NCBI GenBank assembly: GCA_035353175.1
Contig: DAOPZC010000037.1
Coordinates: 1 to 48,679, forward strand
Direction: 5' to 3'
From: DAOPZC01 sp035353175
GTDB taxonomy: Bacteria; Verrucomicrobiota; Kiritimatiellia; RFP12; UBA1067
Length of the DNA stretch: 48,679 bases
Notes under the pieces: model-generated
Told to the model about the DNA's origin: nothing
The model's database searches: none
The model's input: only the letters and a program-made list of their open reading frames with translations
Part shown: positions 1-9,078 of the stretch, in pieces
How the letters are laid out: every line of letters starts with the position of its first letter
How positions within the stretch are numbered: the stretch's first letter is position 1
Translations under genes and position numbers: made by a program

Positions 1-121
1 CCTGGCCGAGCGACATCAGCCGGACATCCGGCCCGTTGTTGAAGATCCAGGCCGGCTCGCGCGCCAGCAGCGCCACGGCGCACATCACACTCATCAACGC
101 GACACAAGGTTTTCTGATCAT
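1..121 (-). CDS. Exported protein, N-terminal part only
   Basis: The start of a leftward gene that leaves the window after 40 codons, so only its export signal can be described. ATG is at 121, with GAGGAG six bases upstream. The first 20 residues are a basic N-terminus (MIRKP) followed by a hydrophobic stretch (VALMSVMCAVALLA), which is a signal peptide. The mature part begins REPAWIFNNGPDV, which I do not recognise. It is divergent from the exported DUF1080 protein, so the two may share a secreted or carbohydrate-related theme, but that is only inference. Confidence 0.6.
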   Translation of the reverse strand, partial: MIRKPCVALMSVMCAVALLAREPAWIFNNGPDVRLMSLGQ

Positions 122-270
122 TCTACTCCTCGCTTACTGGCACAACGCTTGTTTCCGCTTTGTCATGTCTCTCGTCCCAGCGTTTCGCCTTCGCCATGCT
201 ATCAAAAGCGACGGCACTAAGGAGTACCAAAAAAAGACGGGGCGAACCAGCCTATAGAGTGGGTACGCCC

Positions 271-299
271 TTGATCTTCGAGTCGAAATGCGATATATA
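271..299 (+). promoter_or_regulatory. Candidate promoter of the DUF1080 gene
   Basis: TTGATC at 271-276 and TATATA at 294-299 are separated by 17 bases. The site lies about 100 bases before the ATG at 401. Each hexamer matches the sigma-70 consensus at four positions, so this is plausible but unproven. The rest of 122-400 has an AT-rich stretch (292-310) and nothing else I can name. Confidence 0.4.
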
Positions 300-400
300 T
301 GCATTAATTTGAAACACTTCTTTGTGGTGGCGTTGTCTGAACCTTCAGCGCAAAGAATCAGCGGCGCGTGAAAACCGCCGGTTTCACCTTGGGGAGAGAA

Positions 401-1237
401 ATGAAGAAATCATGTCTGCTGGGAATAGCGCTCTTGGCCGCTTTCTACGGTGTTTCATTTCCGCAAAGCATCCAGGCGGCCGACGCCAAGGGAGACGGGG
501 CCGCGTCCGTTACGGCACGGAGATTGTTCAACGGGAAGGACCTAACCGGGTGGCACACGTTCCTCAAAGAGCGGGGAAAGAATGTCGACCCGAAAGGCGT
601 GTTCTCGGTGGCCAATGGTGTCATCCGTATCACGGGTGAAGAATGGGGAGGGCTGGTCACAGAGGAGGACTTCTCGAACTACCGTCTTACGCTCGAATAT
701 CGCTGGCTCGGGACCCGGCACGGGAGCAAGACCAAGGCTGCGCTGGACAGCGGGATCCTTTTTCATTCGACCGGTGTTGACGGGGGCTTCGGCGGTATTT
801 GGATGGCCTCTCACGAATACAACCTCATCCAAGGCGCGTCGGGGGATTTCTGGACCGTGCATCCGAAAGGCGCAGACATGTACCTGAAAGCCGAAGTCGC
901 GGACGAGAAGCTCGATGGACGCTATTTCATATGGAAGGAAGGCGGCCGCGAAATTTCCATTTCCGGCAACGGTCGGGTCTGCCGATTTGACATTGACCGC
1001 GGCTGGACGGACACGCCCGGTGCGCCGTTCGCCGTGAACGAAAAACCGGTCGGCGAATGGAATACGGCCGAACTTGAGTGCCGCGGCGACGCGGTGACCT
1101 GCTGGTTCAACGGCAAACTCGTCAATCAAGCGACGCACGTGAAACCTTGCGGCGGACGCATCCAACTTCAGAGCGAAGGGTGCGGGGTTGAATTCCGCAA
1201 CATCCTTTTGACACCGCTGACGGGAATCACGCGTTAG
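401..1237 (+). CDS. Exported DUF1080 (3-keto-disaccharide hydrolase-type) protein
   Basis: A secreted protein of 278 residues with a concanavalin-like DUF1080 fold, a family common in PVC and Bacteroidota polysaccharide degraders. Some members hydrolyse 3-keto-glycosides. Residues 1-26 are a signal peptide (MKKSCLLGIALLAAFYG, cleavage near SIQAAD). The family opening RLFNGKDLTGWH follows, then GVFSVANGVIRITGE and LTLEYRW. The C-terminus has the usual GRIQLQSEGCGVEFRNI ending. I chose the ATG at 401 because GGGGAGAG lies just upstream; an earlier GTG at 368 lacks a site and would block the signal peptide. It converges on hypE. Substrate unknown. Confidence 0.85.
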   Translation: MKKSCLLGIALLAAFYGVSFPQSIQAADAKGDGAASVTARRLFNGKDLTGWHTFLKERGKNVDPKGVFSVANGVIRITGEEWGGLVTEEDFSNYRLTLEYRWLGTRHGSKTKAALDSGILFHSTGVDGGFGGIWMASHEYNLIQGASGDFWTVHPKGADMYLKAEVADEKLDGRYFIWKEGGREISISGNGRVCRFDIDRGWTDTPGAPFAVNEKPVGEWNTAELECRGDAVTCWFNGKLVNQATHVKPCGGRIQLQSEGCGVEFRNILLTPLTGITR

Positions 1238-1307
1238 CCCCCCATTCTTTTTTGCACGAATCGACAGGTGGCAGCCGACTTTTCAGCGCAACCCGCACAA
1301 GAAAGTC

Positions 1308-2321
1308 TCAGCATATTCTCGGCAGCAATTCGCCGCGCGGCACGTCGACAAGACGGCGTCCGCCCGCAAGCGTTTCCAACACGACGCGGCCGGTGTTGTC
1401 GCGCGTCACGACCCCCAAACACGCGGCCCCCGCGCCTTCAGGCATCGCGTGCCAGCGCCGCAGGATCTCCGGTGCCGCACCAGCGGCGCAAATCAGGATC
1501 ACCCGGCCCTCGGAGGCCACATGCAAAGGATCGATGCCCAGCATCTCGGAAACGGCGCGCGTGGCGGGATTCAAAGGGAGATCGCGCTCTCTCATCAGTA
1601 TCCCGAATCCGGCTCCGCCAACGATTTCGTTGAGCACCGCCGCCGCGCCGCCGCGCGTGGGATCGCGCATGAAGCGGACCGATGCGCCAAGGTCGCGCAC
1701 GGACAAAACCAGCCGATGTATGGGGGCCGTGTCGCTCTGCGGCCCGTTGACGAAGCCGATGTTCTGCCGCGCCGCCAACACCGCCAGGCCGTGGTCGGCC
1801 AACGGGCCGTTGACCAGCACGCAATCGCCTTCGCGGATCCTTTCCCGGCTCAACGCGAACTCGGGCAATGCCTGGCCGATCCCGGCCGTGTTGACATACA
1901 GTCCGTCCCCCTGTCCTCGCGCCACGACCTTGGTGTCGCCCGTCGCCACGGTTACGCCACACGCATCCGCCGCCGAACGGACCGAATCCAGCACGCGCGC
2001 CAGCACGGCAAACGGCAGCCCCTCCTCGATGATCAGCGCGAGCGAAAGCCACAGCGGCACGCCGCCGCAGACCGCGATGTCGTTCACCGTGCCGTGCACC
2101 GCGAGATGGCCAATGTTACCTCCTGGAAATTCCAGCGGCTGCACCACAAAGCTGTCGGTCGTGAACACCAGCTGCCCGCGGGGCGAGGGCAGCGTGGCGC
2201 CGTCGGGCAGGCCGCGCAACGGGCCGTTGCCGAAACGCGCCACGATCTCGCTCTCGATCAGCTCGCGAGTCAGCCATCCGCCGCCGCCGTGCGCCAACTG
2301 GATCAGCTTGTCCCCACTCAC
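1308..2321 (-). CDS. hypE: Hydrogenase maturation protein HypE
   Basis: HypE dehydrates the thiocarbamate on its C-terminal cysteine to a thiocyanate, the source of the cyanide ligands of the [NiFe] site. It acts in the cytoplasm with HypF, HypC and HypD. The product has 337 residues, a normal family length, and ends PRIC, the essential terminal cysteine. The AIR-synthetase-like body shows FTTDSFVVQPLEFPGGNIG and the DPTRGG motif. The start is GTG at 2321: AAGGAG lies eight bases upstream, and the GTGA overlaps the hypD stop by four bases, which implies translational coupling. It is the last gene of the hypFCDE run. Confidence 0.93.
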   Translation of the reverse strand: MSGDKLIQLAHGGGGWLTRELIESEIVARFGNGPLRGLPDGATLPSPRGQLVFTTDSFVVQPLEFPGGNIGHLAVHGTVNDIAVCGGVPLWLSLALIIEEGLPFAVLARVLDSVRSAADACGVTVATGDTKVVARGQGDGLYVNTAGIGQALPEFALSRERIREGDCVLVNGPLADHGLAVLAARQNIGFVNGPQSDTAPIHRLVLSVRDLGASVRFMRDPTRGGAAAVLNEIVGGAGFGILMRERDLPLNPATRAVSEMLGIDPLHVASEGRVILICAAGAAPEILRRWHAMPEGAGAACLGVVTRDNTGRVVLETLAGGRRLVDVPRGELLPRIC

Positions 2322-3442
2322 TTCTTTTCTCCTTGCGTCTTGTCCGGCAAGCCATACTTGAAATATGCCGCGCAAGTGCCCTCCGCGCTCACCATGCAGG
2401 GTCCCACGGGATTTTCGGGCGTGCAAACCTTGGCAAAAAGCGCACACGCCGATGGACGAATCTTGCCCTTGATGACCTCCCCGCAGCGACATCCCGCCTG
2501 TTGCCGGCCCGGGCACACGGCAATCCCGAATTTTTTCGCCGCATCGAACATCGCGTACTCGGACCGCAAAGCCAAGCCGCTGGCCGGAATCACGCCGAGA
2601 CCGCGCCACGCGGCGTCCACAGGCTCCAGAAAACGCGCGATCATCGCCTGAGCCTTCGGGTTGCCTTCCGGCCTGACCACGCGGGCATAAAGGTTCTCGA
2701 CCTTCGCTTGGCGGTTCAGCACCTGCGCCAGGATGCCGTGGACGCCGTACAGGATGTCGAGGGGCTCGAACCCGGCGATCACACAAGGCACGCGGCCGTC
2801 AGCGGCGATGGGGTCATAGGCCAGCGTCCCGATAATCGCGCTCACGTGCGCAGGGCAGAGGAAGGCGTCGATCCTGATCTCGGGGTCGGACAGCAGAGCC
2901 CGCAACGCCGGCGGCACCCGTTTGAAAGCGGTCAGCAGCGAGAAATTTTTTACCCCTTGACGCTGGGCCTCCTCCACCAGGCAGGCCATCGGCGCAATGG
3001 TCGTTTCGAATCCGATCGCCAGAAAAACGACGTCCCGGTCCGGCTGACGCCGTGCGAGTTCGAGCGCCGCCCCGGGCGAGTAACACACCCGCACGTCTCC
3101 GCCTTGCGAACGGCAGGCGGTCAAATCGGAGTCTGAACCGGGGACGCGGACCATGTCGCCGAACGTGGCGACAATCGCGCCCCGCCCGGCCAGCGCGAGC
3201 GCCGCATCGATGTAGCCGGGTGCGGTCACGCAGACGGGACACCCTGGCCCGCTGATCAGCTCGACGTTCCCGGGCAAGAGCGAGCGTATCCCGTAACGCC
3301 CGATCGCCATCGTGTGGCTGCCGCACACCTCCATGACGTGAACACGCCGGCCCTGTTCGTCAAGCGCGCGCCCCTGCGCAACGATTTGCCGCACGAACTG
3401 GGCGGCCGCCTCGGGGTTTCTAAAGCCATCGATATACTTCAT
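2318..3442 (-). CDS. hypD: Hydrogenase maturation protein HypD
   Basis: HypD is the [4Fe-4S] scaffold that, with HypC, assembles the Fe(CN)2CO unit of [NiFe]-hydrogenases. The 374-residue product has the family signatures EVCGSHTMAIGRYG, SGPGCPVCVT, FGDMVRVPGS and IGFETT. Near the C-terminus are cysteines consistent with cluster binding (VCPGRQQAGCRCGEV and ACALFAKVCTPENPVGPCMVS). ATG at 3442 (MKYIDGFRNP) is the family start and lies 10 bases after the hypC stop; a longer reading would run through hypC. The 3' end overlaps hypE by four bases. Confidence 0.95.
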   Translation of the reverse strand: MKYIDGFRNPEAAAQFVRQIVAQGRALDEQGRRVHVMEVCGSHTMAIGRYGIRSLLPGNVELISGPGCPVCVTAPGYIDAALALAGRGAIVATFGDMVRVPGSDSDLTACRSQGGDVRVCYSPGAALELARRQPDRDVVFLAIGFETTIAPMACLVEEAQRQGVKNFSLLTAFKRVPPALRALLSDPEIRIDAFLCPAHVSAIIGTLAYDPIAADGRVPCVIAGFEPLDILYGVHGILAQVLNRQAKVENLYARVVRPEGNPKAQAMIARFLEPVDAAWRGLGVIPASGLALRSEYAMFDAAKKFGIAVCPGRQQAGCRCGEVIKGKIRPSACALFAKVCTPENPVGPCMVSAEGTCAAYFKYGLPDKTQGEKK

Positions 3443-3452
3443 CGGCGACCGC

Positions 3453-3707
3453 TCAGGGTTCGGCGTTTGCACTTCGGGTTTCCGAAGCGACTTCTTTGGC
3501 CATCTCTTCAAAAAGGGAAAGCGTGGCGTCCGCCGATTCCTGGTCCAAGGTCTCGATAGCATACCCCGCATGCACAATCAGGTAAGCGCCCGGAGACACG
3601 CCATTGACCAGCGAGAGATCAACCACGTGGCGGCAGCCGTCCAGTTCGGCCAAGCCTTTCCCGTCGGCGCGGATCTCCGCCAGTTTCATCGGCAACGCTA
3701 AACACAT
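3453..3707 (-). CDS. hypC: Hydrogenase maturation chaperone HypC
   Basis: HypC is a small chaperone that carries the Fe(CN)2CO unit with HypD and delivers it to the hydrogenase large subunit. The product has 84 residues and begins MCLALPMKL, with the invariant cysteine at position 2. The beta-barrel core includes VVDLSLVNGVSPGAYLIVHAGYAI. The start at 3707 has GGGAG a few bases upstream and overlaps the hypF end by 10 bases. The acidic and basic tail (residues 68-84) is variable in the family. Confidence 0.93.
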   Translation of the reverse strand: MCLALPMKLAEIRADGKGLAELDGCRHVVDLSLVNGVSPGAYLIVHAGYAIETLDQESADATLSLFEEMAKEVASETRSANAEP

Positions 3708-6049
3708 TCCGGACTCCCGTTTCCCGCTATGACCGCCTGGCCCAACGCGATGCCTCCGTCGTTCGGAGGGACTCGCCGGTGAATCAAAACGCGGATGCCT
3801 TGCGTCTCCAAACCCGATACAACACGGTCCGTCAGAATACGATTCATGAAAACTCCGCCACTCAGCGCAACAGGCCCCGTGACGCCGCATTTTTTCAGCC
3901 CGAATTCTATCATGCTCAGCGCCGCTTCGGCAACAGCGTCATGTACCGCCAAGGCCCATTCGTGCTCGTGCCCGGCGGCGACTCGCGGGTCGGACAGCAG
4001 CGCAAACGCCTCGCGCCAATCGATTTCGAGCCGGCCCTCCCTTTCGATCCGCCGCACCGGCACCTGCGGCACGGCATTCCCGATGGCCCGTCGCGCGGCT
4101 GACTCGAACCGGACCGCGGACTGTCCGTCGTATGTGATAGTTTCCGGCGCGAAGCCCAGCAACGCGGAAAAGGCATCGAAAACCCGTCCCGCGGCATGGG
4201 TCAGGGGCGCGTGGAGACCGCGCCCGCACTGTTGACGCCAAACCGCGGCCTCCTCAGGCGTCACCCCCAACCTCGCGAGATTTTCTTCGGTCGGATACAC
4301 CCCCGCATCCGCCCAACGCGCAATGACCTGCCGCGCCGGCCGTCTCACCGCCGCATCGCCGCCGGGCAGCGGCACCGGCACAAAGGTCGCGAGCCGCGAA
4401 TAGCCCATGGGATCCACCGCGAGCAACTCCGCGCCCCAGATCGTCCCGTCAGGGCCCAGCCCCGTCCCGTCCATCACCAGCGCCAGCCCGGACGCCACAC
4501 CGTGCTCCGCAAACGCCGCGGCCGCGTGCGCGTGGTGATGCTGGACCTCGACCACCGGCAAGCCCCACTCTTCGGCGAGACGCCGTCCCAGACGCGTCGC
4601 GTGCAGGTCGGGATGAAGATCCACGGCCAGAGTTTGCGGGCGTCGTTCCAAGAACTGCGGCAGCGCGCGCGCGACCCGCTCAAGGCCATCCAAGGCGACC
4701 GGCGTCTCCAGATCGCCCACGTGCGGTGAGAGGACCACGCGGTCCGCATCCCCGAGTGCCACCGCGTTTTTCAGTTCGGCGCCCATGGCCAGCACGCACC
4801 GCCGCAATGGTTGCAGCAACGTCACCGCGTTGGGCGCATAACCGCGCGCCCGGCGCCACAGTTGAGGCCGTCCGCGCTGGAGCACGGCGACCGAATCGTC
4901 CGCGCGCAGCCTGATATCGCGGTTGTGGGTGAGATACAGATCAGCGATCTCTCCCAGCCGTTCGCGCGCTTCGCAGTCGGTCAGACAGATCGGCTCTCCG
5001 CCGCGGTTACCGCTGGTCATCACCAGCAATTCGAACGGCGGCACCGGATCGTCCGCGAGCGCCGTCAACAGCAGCAGGTGAAGCGGCGAGGTTGGCAGCA
5101 TTACGCCCAGCGTCGGCGCATCCGGTGTAAGCAAGTCGAGCGGCAGACGCCCTTCGCCGACGGCTTCGGGCAACACATCGAGAATCACGATCGGCGACTC
5201 CCGTGAAGTGAGCAACGCTTCGGCCTCCGGCGGAACCTCACAGTAACGTCGCACGGTCCCCACGTCGGCGGCCATCACGGCAAACGGCTTGTGAGGGCGG
5301 CGTTTGCGCTCGCGCAGCGTCCGAAGCGCGCGGCGGTCGAACGCGTGTGCGGCCAGCAAAAAGCCGCCGATTCCCCGCACCGCAACGAGGCTTCCCGCCG
5401 CCAGCGAAGCACGGGCCGCCCGCAGCGGGTCGTCCGCCACCGCCGTCCCCGACACATCCTGCAACGCCAAACGCGGTCCGCAGCGAGGGCAGGCGATGCT
5501 CTCCGCGTGGAAACGCCGATCGAGCGGATCCGAATATTCCGTGCGGCAAGCCGGACACAGCGGAAACGTGGCCAGCGTGGTGCGCTCGCGATCATAAGGC
5601 ATGGACTCCACTACGGTGTAGCGCGGCCCGCATCGGGTGCAGGTGGTAAAGGCATAACCGTAGCGCCGGTTGTGCGGATCCAGAACCTCGCGACGACAGT
5701 CGGCACAGAGCGCCAGATCGGCCGGAATCACCGCCTTGGGAATGCCGGACATTTCGCTGGGCAGAATGCGGAAACCGTCAGTCCCTTCGCTTTCAGACCG
5801 GGCGCTGAACCCGATCTCGGAGACCACGTCTAAGCGCGCGCAAGACGGCAAAGCGTCCGGCAGCTGCCGTATAAACGCCTCGACCGCCGACACATCGCCT
5901 TCCAATTGGAGCCGCACCACGCCGCACCGGTTCTGCACCCAACCGCACAAACCGAGCCGCACGGCAAGCCCATAGACCGCGGGACGCAACCCCACGCCCT
6001 GGACAATCCCCTCCAGATCGAAAACCCGTATGACCTTGTGCCCGTTCAT
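3698..6049 (-). CDS. hypF: Carbamoyltransferase HypF
   Basis: HypF converts carbamoyl phosphate and ATP into a carbamoyl group placed on the HypE C-terminal cysteine. The order of domains in the 783-residue product is canonical. An acylphosphatase domain comes first (about 5-95, with EGIVQGVGLRP). Two zinc-binding repeats follow (CADCRREVLDP, CTRCGP, CPACRTEYSDP and CPRCGP, about 105-190). Next are a YrdC-like domain (HKPFAVMA) and a Kae1-like carbamoyltransferase domain with VQHHHAHAAA, VMDGTGLG and ALSGGVFMNR. ATG at 6049 fits the family start, although no strong ribosome binding site precedes it. The gene begins only 17 bases after the T-tract of the tRNA-Pro terminator, so its own promoter is hard to place. 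Confidence 0.93.
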   Translation of the reverse strand: MNGHKVIRVFDLEGIVQGVGLRPAVYGLAVRLGLCGWVQNRCGVVRLQLEGDVSAVEAFIRQLPDALPSCARLDVVSEIGFSARSESEGTDGFRILPSEMSGIPKAVIPADLALCADCRREVLDPHNRRYGYAFTTCTRCGPRYTVVESMPYDRERTTLATFPLCPACRTEYSDPLDRRFHAESIACPRCGPRLALQDVSGTAVADDPLRAARASLAAGSLVAVRGIGGFLLAAHAFDRRALRTLRERKRRPHKPFAVMAADVGTVRRYCEVPPEAEALLTSRESPIVILDVLPEAVGEGRLPLDLLTPDAPTLGVMLPTSPLHLLLLTALADDPVPPFELLVMTSGNRGGEPICLTDCEARERLGEIADLYLTHNRDIRLRADDSVAVLQRGRPQLWRRARGYAPNAVTLLQPLRRCVLAMGAELKNAVALGDADRVVLSPHVGDLETPVALDGLERVARALPQFLERRPQTLAVDLHPDLHATRLGRRLAEEWGLPVVEVQHHHAHAAAAFAEHGVASGLALVMDGTGLGPDGTIWGAELLAVDPMGYSRLATFVPVPLPGGDAAVRRPARQVIARWADAGVYPTEENLARLGVTPEEAAVWRQQCGRGLHAPLTHAAGRVFDAFSALLGFAPETITYDGQSAVRFESAARRAIGNAVPQVPVRRIEREGRLEIDWREAFALLSDPRVAAGHEHEWALAVHDAVAEAALSMIEFGLKKCGVTGPVALSGGVFMNRILTDRVVSGLETQGIRVLIHRRVPPNDGGIALGQAVIAGNGSPECV

Positions 6050-6065
6050 GCGTATCGACACGACC

Positions 6066-6109
6066 AAAAAAAAGAAACAGGCGGTTACGTTAGCCGTAAC
6101 CGCCTGTTT
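6066..6109 (-). terminator. Rho-independent terminator after tRNA-Pro
   Basis: A perfect 15-bp inverted repeat (6075-6089 and 6095-6109) with a five-base loop. On the minus strand it is followed by TTT, C and eight T. It lies 15 bases after the tRNA 3' end and just before hypF. No comparable T-tract follows on the plus strand, so it acts leftward. Confidence 0.9.
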
Positions 6110-6124
6110 ATGAATCACTTAAAA

Positions 6125-6201
6125 TGGTCGGGGCGTCGGGAGTTGAACCCGAGACCTTTTGCACCCCAAGCAAACGCGCTACCAGGCTGCGCTACGCCCC
6201 G
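6125..6201 (-). tRNA. tRNA-Pro (anticodon GGG)
   Basis: The minus strand folds into a standard cloverleaf. The acceptor stem is CGGGGCG paired with CGCCCCG, and the D-arm contains AGCGCAGCCTGGTAGCGC. The anticodon stem is TTTGC/GCAAA around the loop TTGGGGT, giving anticodon GGG. The T-arm contains GGTTCAACTCC. The discriminator A and the CCA end are encoded (6125-6128), for 77 nt in all. It has its own promoter and terminator. proS lies 10 kb away in the same window. Confidence 0.95.
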
Positions 6202-6223
6202 ATAGGGTCAAAAAGAAGACCGG

Positions 6224-6253
6224 AATATAACAAGTTGAGGGGCGATCCGTCAA
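6224..6253 (-). promoter_or_regulatory. Promoter of tRNA-Pro
   Basis: On the minus strand TTGACG (6253-6248) and TATATT (6229-6224) are 18 bases apart. This puts the start of transcription about 16 bases before the tRNA 5' end. Both hexamers match sigma-70 at five of six positions. Confidence 0.7.
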
Positions 6254-6341
6254 ACTGAAACTCAAAAAAATCGGCGAAAATCGTCTCGGGGCCGGGCCGG
6301 CATCAACGAGCGGCCATTTCACCGCGCGCCGGCAAAGGTCC

Positions 6342-6370
6342 GCGGCGGAGCGCCACATCGTCTCCGCCGC
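6342..6370 (-). terminator. GC-rich hairpin after leuS
   Basis: A nine-bp inverted repeat (GCGGCGGAG and CTCCGCCGC, loop of 11) begins five bases after the leuS stop. No T-run follows, so it may be a weak terminator or an mRNA 3'-end stabiliser. Confidence 0.4.
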
Positions 6371-6375
6371 GCCCG

Positions 6376-8946
6376 TCAGCCGGCCACGATGTTGATCAAC
6401 CGGTTGGGCACGCAGATGACCTTGCGGATCGTCTTGCCTGCCAACGCATCACGGACCGCGGCCTGTTCGAGCGCGAGCCGTTTCATCGTGTCCTCGTCTG
6501 CGCCCGGCGGCATCATGACGCGAGCCTTTGGCTTGCCCGCCAATTGCACCAGCACCTCAACCTCGTCCACCTTCAAAAACGCCTCATCGTATGCCGGCCA
6601 CGGCGCATACGCCAGCGTCGTTGCCTGTCCCAGTGACTCCCACAACTCTTCGCACAGGTGCGGGGCGAACGGTGCCAGCAGCAGCACGTAAGCCTCGGCA
6701 GCCGCACGCGGAATCGGCTTGTTGCCGCCCGAAAACTCGTTGATGAAAATCATCATCTGGCTGATCGCCGTATTGAAACTCATCGTCTCGAGGTCGTCCG
6801 TAACCTTCTTGATCGTCGCATGCAGCACACGGTTTTGCGCAGCCGTCATCGGCTCGTCCGTAAGCGGCTGCTCAACGATCATGCGGAACGAACGCTTGAG
6901 GAAGCGGAACACGCCCTCAACGCCCTGGGTGTTCCACGGCTTGACCGCTTCAAGCGGCCCCATGAACATCTCGTAGAGGCGCATGCTGTCCGCGCCGTAC
7001 TCGCGGATCACGTCATCGGGATTCACCACGTTCTTGAGAGACTTCGACATCTTGGCGGGAAACTCGGTCAACTTTTCACCGGTCTCTTTATGGAAAGTTC
7101 CCTCGGTGCGATGCTCCACCAGCTCCATCGGCACCAGGGCTCCGCGCGTGTCTTTATAGGACACGCCCAGAATCATGCCCTGGTTCACCAGCTTTTGGAA
7201 CGGTTCTTTCGTGGAAACGAAACCGAGATCGAAGAGCACCTTGTGCCAGAAGCGCGCGTAGAGCAGATGCAGCACCGCGTGCTCAGCGCCGCCCACATAC
7301 AAGTCCACGGGCATCCAATACTTTTCCTTGGCTGAGTCGACCGCCGCACGGTCGTTGTGCGGATCGATGTAGCGTAGGTAGTACCAGCACGACCCCGCCC
7401 ACTGCGGCATCGTGTTTGTCTCGCGCCGCCCCTTCAGCCCCGTCTCCGGATCCGTGTAGTCCAGCCAAGCCCCCGCCTTGGAGAGCGGAGGTTCGCCTGT
7501 CCCGGTCGGCTTGAAATCCTCCAGTTCGGGCAAGGTGAGCGGCAAGTCGCACTCGGTCACCAGACGCGTGCTGCCGTCTTCCATGTGGATAACGGGAAAC
7601 GGCTCGCCCCAATAGCGCTGACGGCTGAAAAGCCAGTCGCGCAGTTTGTATTTCACGGCCCCCTTGCCGATGCCGCGGGCCTCCAGCCAGGCGATCGTCG
7701 TGCGTTTGGAATCCTCGACCTCCATGCCGTTGATATCCAGGCCTTGCGCATTCGCGGAACGGATCATCCGGCCATTGCCGGTCCAGCAGGCCGTGCCCGA
7801 CAAGACCGCCGCGACATCCACCCCGGCGGCGGCTGACTCCTTGGGATCAGGCTCGATGATACAGACCACCGGGATGGAGAACTTCTGAGCGAACTCAAAA
7901 TCGCGCGTGTCGTGCGCGGGAACAGCCATGATCGCCCCCGTGCCATAACTGATCAAGACGTAATCCGCGATCCAGATCGGGATCTGCCCGCCGGTCACGG
8001 GATTGATTGCAAACGCGCCCGTGAACACGCCCGTCTTCTCGGTGTTCAACTCGGTGCGAGTCATATCGCTTTTCCGGGCCGCTTCGTCGCGGTATTGTTG
8101 CACGGTCTGGCGCTGTGCGTCGGACGCGATCTCGCCGACCAGCGGGTGCTCGGGTGAAAGCACCATATAGGTGGCGCCGAAAAGCGTGTCGGGGCGAGTG
8201 GTGTAGACCGTCACCTTGTGTCCTGAACCCGCGATCTCGAAATCGACCTCGGCGCCGACGGACTTGCCGATCCAGTTGCGCTGCATCTCCTTGATGCCTT
8301 CCGACCAGTCGAGCCCATCGAGGTCTTCCAACAGGCGTTCGGCATACTCCGTGATCTTCAGCATCCACTGCCGCATCGGCTTGCGGACGACCGGATGGTT
8401 ACCGCGCTCGCTGCGCCCGTCGATCACCTCTTCATTCGCCAACACCGTCCCCAGCGCAGGACACCAGTTCACGGGAACTTCGGCCACATAGGCCAATCCC
8501 TTTTTATAGAGTTGCTCGAAAATCCATTGCGTCCACTGATAGTACTTCGGATCGGTGGTGTTGACCTCGCGGTCCCAATCGTAGCTGAAGCCCAGCGCCT
8601 TGATCTGCTGCCGGAACCGATTGATGTTGCGTTCCGTCGTGATGGATGGATGGGTGCCGGTCTCGACGGCATACTGTTCGGCCGGCAGGCCGAATGCGTC
8701 CCAACCCATGGGATGCAACACGTTGAAACCGCGCATGCGCTTGTAGCGGCAGAGAATATCCGTCGCCGTATACCCCTCCGGATGCCCCACATGCAGGCCC
8801 GCGCCACTCGGATAAGGGAACATGTCAAGGCAGTAAAACTTGGGCTTGCCGGGTTCGAAATCGTTCACCTTGAACGTCTTGTTCGACTCCCAAAACGCCT
8901 GCCACTTTTTCTCGATCGACGCGAAATCATACTCACGTGTGGTCAT
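6376..8946 (-). CDS. leuS: Leucyl-tRNA synthetase
   Basis: This enzyme charges tRNA-Leu in the cytoplasm. The 856-residue product is a complete bacterial class I LeuRS. The HIGH-type motif is HVGHPEGY near residue 50. The CP1 editing domain includes TTRPDTLFGATYM and the KMSKS motif appears as KMSKSLKN. The C-terminal anticodon-binding part ends in PNRLINIVAG. The ATG at 8946 is the family start; upstream is GGGGTT but no strong Shine-Dalgarno sequence. Downstream lie the tRNA-Pro promoter and gene, so leuS probably ends near the hairpin at 6342-6370. Confidence 0.97.
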   Translation of the reverse strand: MTTREYDFASIEKKWQAFWESNKTFKVNDFEPGKPKFYCLDMFPYPSGAGLHVGHPEGYTATDILCRYKRMRGFNVLHPMGWDAFGLPAEQYAVETGTHPSITTERNINRFRQQIKALGFSYDWDREVNTTDPKYYQWTQWIFEQLYKKGLAYVAEVPVNWCPALGTVLANEEVIDGRSERGNHPVVRKPMRQWMLKITEYAERLLEDLDGLDWSEGIKEMQRNWIGKSVGAEVDFEIAGSGHKVTVYTTRPDTLFGATYMVLSPEHPLVGEIASDAQRQTVQQYRDEAARKSDMTRTELNTEKTGVFTGAFAINPVTGGQIPIWIADYVLISYGTGAIMAVPAHDTRDFEFAQKFSIPVVCIIEPDPKESAAAGVDVAAVLSGTACWTGNGRMIRSANAQGLDINGMEVEDSKRTTIAWLEARGIGKGAVKYKLRDWLFSRQRYWGEPFPVIHMEDGSTRLVTECDLPLTLPELEDFKPTGTGEPPLSKAGAWLDYTDPETGLKGRRETNTMPQWAGSCWYYLRYIDPHNDRAAVDSAKEKYWMPVDLYVGGAEHAVLHLLYARFWHKVLFDLGFVSTKEPFQKLVNQGMILGVSYKDTRGALVPMELVEHRTEGTFHKETGEKLTEFPAKMSKSLKNVVNPDDVIREYGADSMRLYEMFMGPLEAVKPWNTQGVEGVFRFLKRSFRMIVEQPLTDEPMTAAQNRVLHATIKKVTDDLETMSFNTAISQMMIFINEFSGGNKPIPRAAAEAYVLLLAPFAPHLCEELWESLGQATTLAYAPWPAYDEAFLKVDEVEVLVQLAGKPKARVMMPPGADEDTMKRLALEQAAVRDALAGKTIRKVICVPNRLINIVAG

Positions 8947-9078
8947 AACAGAACCCCATTGTTAAAAAAAATGAGGTGTTATGATACCACTTCAGCGGAC
9001 AAATATCTATACGGCTTTAAATGCGTTTATTCCAAAAACTGTTTGTCTGGACGAGAGAAAACGGGGTATCGTAATCGT

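Noticed and set aside
6125..6201. tRNA-Pro as an integration site of a mobile element
   Set aside because: No integrase, direct repeat of the tRNA 3' end or change of gene content is seen on either side.
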